Below, piece by piece: positions 19,801-20,871 of a stretch of 20,871 nt of DNA. A model generated the notes under the pieces. That model was not told the origin of the DNA and ran no database searches. It saw nothing but the letters and a program-made list of their open reading frames with translations. Source of the stretch: Apostichopus parvimensis (lineage: Eukaryota; Echinodermata; Holothuroidea; Aspidochirotida; Stichopodidae). The translations under genes were made by a program, and so were the position numbers. The stretch's first letter is position 1, and each line of letters starts with the position of its first letter. The stretch lies in NCBI GenBank assembly GCA_000934455.1, contig KN888854.1, positions 3,819 through 24,689 of the forward strand, read 5' to 3'.

Positions 19801-20788
19801 GACAACAAGATGCATGGAAGAAAAGGCTCAAACAATCAACCCTTGACTTAAAGATGTTTTTTTTTATTTATTTGTGAGTAAAATTATATTTTTAAGTACA
19901 GTGGAAGATAGCAATGAAGAGATATTCCAGTGGCTGAAGTTGATTGCTTAGTAAAAATACTAGCAATGTTCTGCATCTTCAGGTGAAAACCACATCCTCG
20001 TAGCATAGTATGACAAAGACAGCATTTATATCAAATTTGGTGGTATTTTATGATTGCATCTGGCAACAGTAGAGTGAATAATGTTGTCATCATAATTCAG
20101 CTGAAAATCCTTTTGCTTTTTCGTGACAATAATAACTCTGTCATTCACATGGGAAAAATTGAATATTTCTCTAAATAAGGTGGATTTTTATTAAATTCCA
20201 AATATAGAGAATCTTGACAGCTGAACAAACATTTCCAATGTATCAATATGCAAGGACAAATTAACAAGAAACTGATAATAGGAAGTAAAGTCTTTGTTGA
20301 ACAAAAGTACCATTATGACATCACAGACCACCTACCGAGTATACTGTGATCATCTCCAGAGAAGAATCATGAGTTAAGCCAGTCAAAATAAGTTCCATTC
20401 AATCAAATACTTCTTGAGTTAGGGATAAGTTGTAGTGATTGGGTTTTTTCAACCAACATTGTGGAATATGTTAATTTCTTTTCCAAATAAGTGTCACATT
20501 TTCGGCCACCAGAATATCTGTTTACATGCAAATGTACTGCATGGGAATATATATTGAAAAAAGTCTTTAGACTCAATGAGGAGTTTAAATTGCTTTAAGG
20601 AAAACTATTTCACTTTTGACAGAATATCTTCTATTTTGTGCTATTAAATTACTATTCTCTGTTCAACAAAGAAAATCTTTCTTCATTTTGGTTTTATAAA
20701 CTGTGTCTATTCACTCCTGTAGGATCTTTCTGAACTGTTTGTACAATTACTGAGCCAACCACATCTCTGTCAGGACTTCTGGTCAGCA
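1846..20788 (+). CDS. NUP188: NUP188, nuclear pore inner-ring nucleoporin; spliced, 5' part only (exons 1-16, residues 1-422)
   Basis: NUP188 is a large alpha-solenoid scaffold protein of the nuclear pore inner ring. It binds NUP93 and influences pore permeability and traffic of inner nuclear membrane proteins. The model joins 1846-1862, 3514-3568, 5088-5161, 6101-6185, 6828-6908, 7502-7546, 8306-8398, 11277-11399, 11867-11914, 12687-12773, 13636-13718, 14644-14715, 14912-14954, 16115-16318, 19160-19249 and 20723-20788. The total is 1266 nt, 422 codons, with no stop. Matches to remembered vertebrate NUP188 come in the right order: SSQEL near the start, RGTG, DERSIQALILK, TERQ-IRW-VQCLRE, PSDHLLTLAKMF, RRIG, and APVLLAW. 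All introns are GT-AG. The vertebrate protein is about 1750 residues, so roughly three quarters of the gene lies beyond the right edge. No signal peptide or membrane segment is expected or seen. Confidence 0.95.
2243..2459 (+). mobile_element. tRNA-derived SINE
   Basis: The 5' part looks like a tRNA gene, with an A box TAGCTCAGTGG at 2246-2256 and a B box AGTTCGAGTCA at 2290-2300, 44 bp apart. These are the two internal RNA polymerase III promoter blocks. It is followed by about 150 bp of unrelated body and a short tail rich in ATAC and CAACAACA. A lone tRNA gene is unlikely, because the acceptor stem does not close and the body continues past the T-arm. No clear target-site duplication was found. 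The family cannot be named from sequence alone. Confidence 0.75.
2511..2534 (+). repeat. G-rich run with quadruplex potential
   Basis: At least four G-tracts occur within 24 bases on the coding strand (GGG, GGGGG and a run of ten G), separated by AGGT and CC. This satisfies the usual G3+N1-7 pattern for a G-quadruplex, so it could also form in the pre-mRNA. Long homopolymers are also prone to sequencing error. Confidence 0.7.
3514..3568 (+). CDS. NUP188: NUP188 exon 2 (residues 6-24)
   Basis: The first G completes Thr6; the exon then encodes SSQELLFIISGHSSIKSK. Vertebrate NUP188 has SSRELWTILLGRSALRELS here, so SS-EL, the I-G spacing and the serine line up. The acceptor is CACATCCAG and the donor is GTTTGT, a weaker than average site. 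No other stretch between exons 1 and 3 fits both phases and this similarity. Confidence 0.85.
3569..5087 (+). other. NUP188: NUP188 intron 2 (phase 0)
   Basis: No coding sequence is recognised. A degenerate inverted repeat (3631-3664 against 4273-4299) may bound an old element. The last 250 bp before exon 3 are very AT-rich. The minus-strand reading frame at 3633-3896 falls inside the possible element and matches nothing I know. Confidence 0.8.
3631..4299. mobile_element. Possible decayed element bounded by imperfect inverted repeats
   Basis: The left arm (3631-3664) reads CTTTATAA...AGCAGCATTTTGCGT. The right arm (4273-4299), read on the minus strand, is CTTTATAATTAAAGCTGCATTTTGCGT. They agree over most of about 27 aligned bases, with a small gap. 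No clear target duplication was found, so this is tentative. Confidence 0.3.
5088..5161 (+). CDS. NUP188: NUP188 exon 3 (residues 25-48 and part of 49)
   Basis: The exon begins ELIKDELNDNKTRLLDGITI and ends FKPH plus AG. It corresponds to vertebrate IEAELNKHWRRLLEGLSYYKP, with EL-N, RLL-G and the final KP conserved. The acceptor is CTTGCAG and the donor is GTAAGT, phase 2. Confidence 0.93.
5162..6100 (+). other. NUP188: NUP188 intron 3
   Basis: An AT-rich intron from GTAAGT to CTCTTTAG. No coding sequence, repeat pair or element was recognised. Confidence 0.85.
6101..6185 (+). CDS. NUP188: NUP188 exon 4 (residues 49-77)
   Basis: The first base completes Ser49. The exon then carries KLKADKSVDHLEQR and ends LLSKFL. 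The vertebrate counterpart has KVKANKDV and RISKFL in the same order. The acceptor is CTCTTTAG and the donor GTACGT. Confidence 0.93.
6186..6827 (+). other. NUP188: NUP188 intron 4
   Basis: An AT-rich intron with a T8G7 homopolymer junction near 6529-6543. Nothing else was recognised. Confidence 0.85.
6828..6908 (+). CDS. NUP188: NUP188 exon 5 (residues 78-104)
   Basis: Encodes DLDALQCQELFGCYLQHAF then RGTGQQLQ. Vertebrates have a leucine-rich LLQCYLQEDYRGT at this place, so CYLQ and RGT are shared. The acceptor is TTGGCAG and the donor GTTTGT. Length is 81 nt, phase 0 at both ends. Confidence 0.95.
6909..7501 (+). other. NUP188: NUP188 intron 5
   Basis: A plain AT-rich intron ending in a pyrimidine tract and TTGTAG. 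The reading frame at 7114-7299 is unrelated to the exons and resembles nothing known. Confidence 0.85.
7502..7546 (+). CDS. NUP188: NUP188 exon 6 (residues 105-119)
   Basis: Encodes the 15 residues SILKDERSIQALILK. Vertebrates have VLQDERQSQALILK, so DER and QALILK are conserved and the identity is unambiguous. The acceptor is CTTGTAG and the donor GTGAGT. At 45 nt it is one of the shortest exons of the gene, and it is in phase 0. Confidence 0.96.
7547..8305 (+). other. NUP188: NUP188 intron 6
   Basis: No coding sequence, repeat pair or element was recognised. It ends CTTGTCTGCAG. Confidence 0.85.
8306..8398 (+). CDS. NUP188: NUP188 exon 7 (residues 120-150)
   Basis: Encodes VCDFYRSERLHLIHAIKHII followed by FCQDSEHTYQ. 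The vertebrate match is IADYYYEERTCILRCVLHLL with FQDERHPYR. The donor is CAG|GTTCGA, which departs from consensus at +3 to +5 and precedes the longest intron in the window. Confidence 0.94.
9251..9916 (+). repeat. Tandem duplication, 343-bp unit
   Basis: Copy 1 spans 9251-9593 and copy 2 9594-9916. Both start TTGGACTAATTATATTTGCT and proceed in parallel through GACATCAAGGCATTAGACAA to a GTGTG end. Copy 2 has lost about 18 bp upstream of its distal GTCAC sites and has scattered substitutions. There is no coding potential. Confidence 0.93.
9360..11006 (+). repeat. Ten-copy cluster of the GTCACGCGAGTCAC motif
   Basis: Sites start at 9360 (CGTG variant), 9528, 9542 (ACGA variant), 9703 (last AC reads CC), 9852 (GCTA variant), 9866 (short spacer CAA), 10610, 10632, 10818 (first base C) and 10993. 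Four copies (9528, 10610, 10632, 10993) are exact. All lie on the plus strand and none occurs elsewhere in the window. Some are paired head to tail (9528/9542, 9852/9866, 10610/10632). The first six lie in the tandem duplication, but the last four sit in DNA that does not resemble it. Function unknown. Confidence 0.88.
11277..11399 (+). CDS. NUP188: NUP188 exon 8 (residues 151-191)
   Basis: Starts TEYYDFVEDLQGK and continues with KLVSQYKDRFEAPPPEKQ, ending THTLLM. Vertebrates have VEYADCVDKLEKELVSKY, then QQFEELYKTEAP and ETHGNLM. The acceptor is GATCTTCAG and the donor GTGAGT; 123 nt, phase 0. The frame stays open past the donor to 11576, but similarity stops at the splice site. Confidence 0.95.
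11400..11866 (+). other. NUP188: NUP188 intron 8
   Basis: An AT-rich intron from GTGAGT to ATTTCAG. Nothing else was recognised. Confidence 0.85.
11867..11914 (+). CDS. NUP188: NUP188 exon 9 (residues 192-207)
   Basis: Encodes TERQRIRWCVQCLREE, close to vertebrate TERQVSRWFVQCLREQ and among the best conserved blocks seen. The acceptor is CATTTCAG. The donor is GAG|GTATAA, weak beyond +2 to +4. The exon is 48 nt, phase 0, so skipping would keep the frame. Confidence 0.96.
11915..12686 (+). other. NUP188: NUP188 intron 9
   Basis: An AT-rich intron with an A-rich tract near 12353-12440. It ends TTTTCTTAAG, a non-C acceptor. The minus-strand reading frame at 11858-12076 overlaps exon 9 antisense and is not a gene. 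Confidence 0.85.
12687..12773 (+). CDS. NUP188: NUP188 exon 10 (residues 208-236)
   Basis: Encodes VELLEVILLYLHGHD then SPSDHLLTLAKMFQ. Vertebrates have LLEIIFLYY followed by PSDLLVLTKMF. The acceptor is TTAAG and the donor GTGAGA; 87 nt, phase 0. The helix-rich leucine pattern suits an alpha-solenoid. Confidence 0.95.
12774..13635 (+). other. NUP188: NUP188 intron 10
   Basis: It contains a diverged tandem duplication at its start (12780-12959) and a short TTA microsatellite near 13518. The plus-strand reading frame at 13460-13693 runs into exon 11 in another frame and is not a gene. Confidence 0.85.
12780..12959 (+). repeat. Diverged tandem duplication
   Basis: Copy 1 (12780-12857) and copy 2 (12877-12959) share CTGGG, AGTAGTATTATA, ATACATGATA, GCAGTTAGGTA, AATACAAG and a TACAGT end. 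Several small indels separate them, and copy 1 begins six bases inside the intron. Confidence 0.7.
13636..13718 (+). CDS. NUP188: NUP188 exon 11 (residues 237-263 and part of 264)
   Basis: Encodes RQGYGTRQPYRYLLDNEEVA and then KQLTRRI plus GG. Vertebrates have EQGFGSRQTNRHLVDE and DRIG. The acceptor is GTTACAG; a second CAG six bases downstream (13639-13641) could drop the two residues RQ. The donor is GTAAGT, phase 2. Confidence 0.94.
13719..14643 (+). other. NUP188: NUP188 intron 11
   Basis: A T-rich start (13737-13760), then AT-rich sequence without recognised elements. The minus-strand reading frame at 13899-14147 has no family resemblance. Confidence 0.85.
14644..14715 (+). CDS. NUP188: NUP188 exon 12 (residues 264-287 and part of 288)
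   Basis: Completes Gly264, then reads FLCSMIVIECMDLYSLMDVG followed by DQA and AG. Vertebrates have YFSALILVEGMDIESL. The acceptor is AATACAG and the donor GTAAGG, phase 2. Confidence 0.92.
14912..14954 (+). CDS. NUP188: NUP188 exon 13 (residues 288-302)
   Basis: The first C completes Ser288, followed by VESHKLIKDKRLSE. Similarity to the family is weak here, but the exon has a TTTTTGCAG acceptor and GTAAAG donor, and it links the phase 2 end of exon 12 to the phase 0 start of exon 14. The intron before it (14716-14911) is only 196 bp. Confidence 0.82.
14955..16114 (+). other. NUP188: NUP188 intron 13
   Basis: AT-rich. A small hairpin at 15380-15403 pairs GTTGGTG with CACCAAC. The reading frames at 15026-15274 and 15470-15661 show no family resemblance. 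The intron ends in a strong pyrimidine tract and CCCCAG. Confidence 0.85.
16115..16318 (+). CDS. NUP188: NUP188 exon 14 (residues 303-370)
   Basis: The largest exon here, 204 nt. It opens EIGKMIDSMGNSEPQ, then APVLLAWMAICA, and near the end LNVF-like LNLHVFKYLVAELKCLAA. Vertebrate NUP188 has HAPVLLAWALLR and LNVFQYLTRLLQSLAS at matching spacing. The acceptor is CCCCAG and the donor GTAAGT. Other reading frames across this exon on both strands are shadows. Confidence 0.95.
16541..17010. repeat. 14-bp direct repeats around the foldback element
   Basis: ACTACTACATTCTT occurs at 16541-16554 and 16997-17010. The right copy begins one base past the right arm. The left copy is 58 bp before the left arm. 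It may be a target-site duplication if the element includes that 58 bp, or a coincidence. Confidence 0.45.
16613..16995. mobile_element. Foldback (long inverted repeat) element with purine-rich loop
   Basis: The left arm (16613-16724) and right arm (16890-16995) are reverse complements over about 106 bp. They start TGTGTAAAAGTA and end near ACAGACAGG, with a 6-bp indel and a few substitutions. Each arm carries a nested hairpin, GATCCTAGCAGGATC on the left. The loop (16725-16889) is strongly purine-rich on the plus strand. The arms hold no transposase, so it is non-autonomous. The open frames across it on both strands arise from the repeat and the purine bias. Confidence 0.88.
17258..18844. 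mobile_element. Non-autonomous DNA transposon with perfect 28-bp terminal inverted repeats, TA target duplication
   Basis: Left end 17258-17285 and right end 18817-18844 are exact reverse complements, beginning CAGTACCGCCAATAAGTAAC. TA flanks both sides (17256-17257 and 18845-18846). CAGT termini with TA duplication are known for Tc1/mariner and pogo-like elements, so that superfamily is a reasonable but unproven assignment. The interior is richer in CpG than the host intron and has no transposase frame. The longest frame (17989-18213) starts at TTG and matches nothing. Perfect ends imply fairly recent insertion. Confidence 0.9.
17329..17382 (+). repeat. Subterminal direct repeats of the transposon
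   Basis: CTCCAAATAAAGGAACGC occurs exactly twice, at 17334-17351 and 17365-17382, each preceded by a CCCCGC-type block. At the other end GAGCGCGGTT is repeated at 18777 and 18809. Such subterminal repeats often bind transposase. Confidence 0.8.
19160..19249 (+). CDS. NUP188: NUP188 exon 15 (residues 371-400)
   Basis: Encodes MPSLVAHSVVYALVSLLLST then FQEDTLGSTK. Vertebrates have CMCVYGLLSFVLTSLELHTLGNQQD, so the VY-L-S pattern and TLG are shared. The acceptor is TTTGCAG and the donor GTAAGA; 90 nt, phase 0. Long inverted-repeat elements lie in the introns on both sides. Confidence 0.94.
19250..20722 (+). other. NUP188: NUP188 intron 15
   Basis: Contains a foldback element (19424-19721) near its 5' end. 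The remaining ~1 kb (19722-20722) is AT-rich with no recognised coding sequence or repeat. It ends CACTCCTGTAG. Confidence 0.85.
19424..19721. mobile_element. Foldback (MITE-like) element with ~117-bp arms
   Basis: The left arm (19424-19542) and right arm (19607-19721) are reverse complements. They differ only by a 4-base indel (GTACAGCTTAA against GTCTTAA) and two substitutions. They start TTGTCA and end TTTCCAT. The loop of 64 bases (19543-19606) is AT-rich. No coding capacity and no certain target duplication were found; TTGTCAG occurs at the left edge (19424) and again at 19724. Confidence 0.9.
20723..20788 (+). CDS. NUP188: NUP188 exon 16 (residues 401-422), last in window
   Basis: Encodes DLSELFVQLLSQ then PHLCQDFWSA. 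The vertebrate segment has a similar pattern, VLADPSLPELFWGT. The acceptor is CTCCTGTAG and the donor GTGAGT; 66 nt, phase 0. The gene continues to the right. Confidence 0.9.
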
Positions 20789-20871
20789 GTGAGTAATAAT
20801 TATTTCATGATAATATAGACCAATTAAGGAATCATGAAGGAAGAATAAACAAATCAAACAACAACGATGTC
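20789..20871 (+). other. NUP188: NUP188 intron 16 (partial)
   Basis: Begins GTGAGT and runs off the edge. Nothing else is visible. Confidence 0.85.

Overview
This is animal nuclear DNA: AT-rich, with short protein-coding exons bounded by GT/AG splice sites and introns of about 0.2 to 2.9 kb. Two divergently transcribed genes are present. On the minus strand is one coding exon of DR1 (NC2-beta, TBP-binding transcriptional repressor). On the plus strand are the first 16 coding exons (422 residues) of NUP188, an inner-ring scaffold nucleoporin, which runs off the right edge. Both were recognised from remembered protein families; no search was run. Intron style and repeated TAGGCCTA octamers suggest a marine invertebrate deuterostome, possibly an echinoderm. 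The species call is a weak inference.

Layout. 1-297: DR1 intron, no coding sequence recognised. 298-511: DR1 start exon (minus). 512-1845: shared upstream region, a candidate bidirectional promoter, with an 80-bp tandem duplication, a 16-bp palindrome and TAGGCCTA octamers. 1846-20788: NUP188 exons 1-16. The exons join in frame to 1266 nt with no stop or frameshift, so this part of the gene looks intact.

Most other structure is intronic. Intron 1 has a tRNA-derived SINE and a G-rich run. Intron 7 has a 343-bp tandem duplication and ten same-strand copies of a GTCAC-N3/4-GTCAC motif, the least explained feature here. Intron 14 has a foldback element with ~110-bp arms, then a 1587-bp non-autonomous DNA transposon with perfect 28-bp terminal inverted repeats and TA target duplication. 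Intron 15 has a second foldback with nearly identical ~117-bp arms.

The two genes share no pathway. DR1 pairs with DRAP1 to block pre-initiation complex assembly on TBP; NUP188 builds the pore scaffold with NUP93. Their link is the head-to-head arrangement, which may give co-expression. No ORF outside these exons looks like a gene, and no CRISPR, operon or prokaryotic feature is present.
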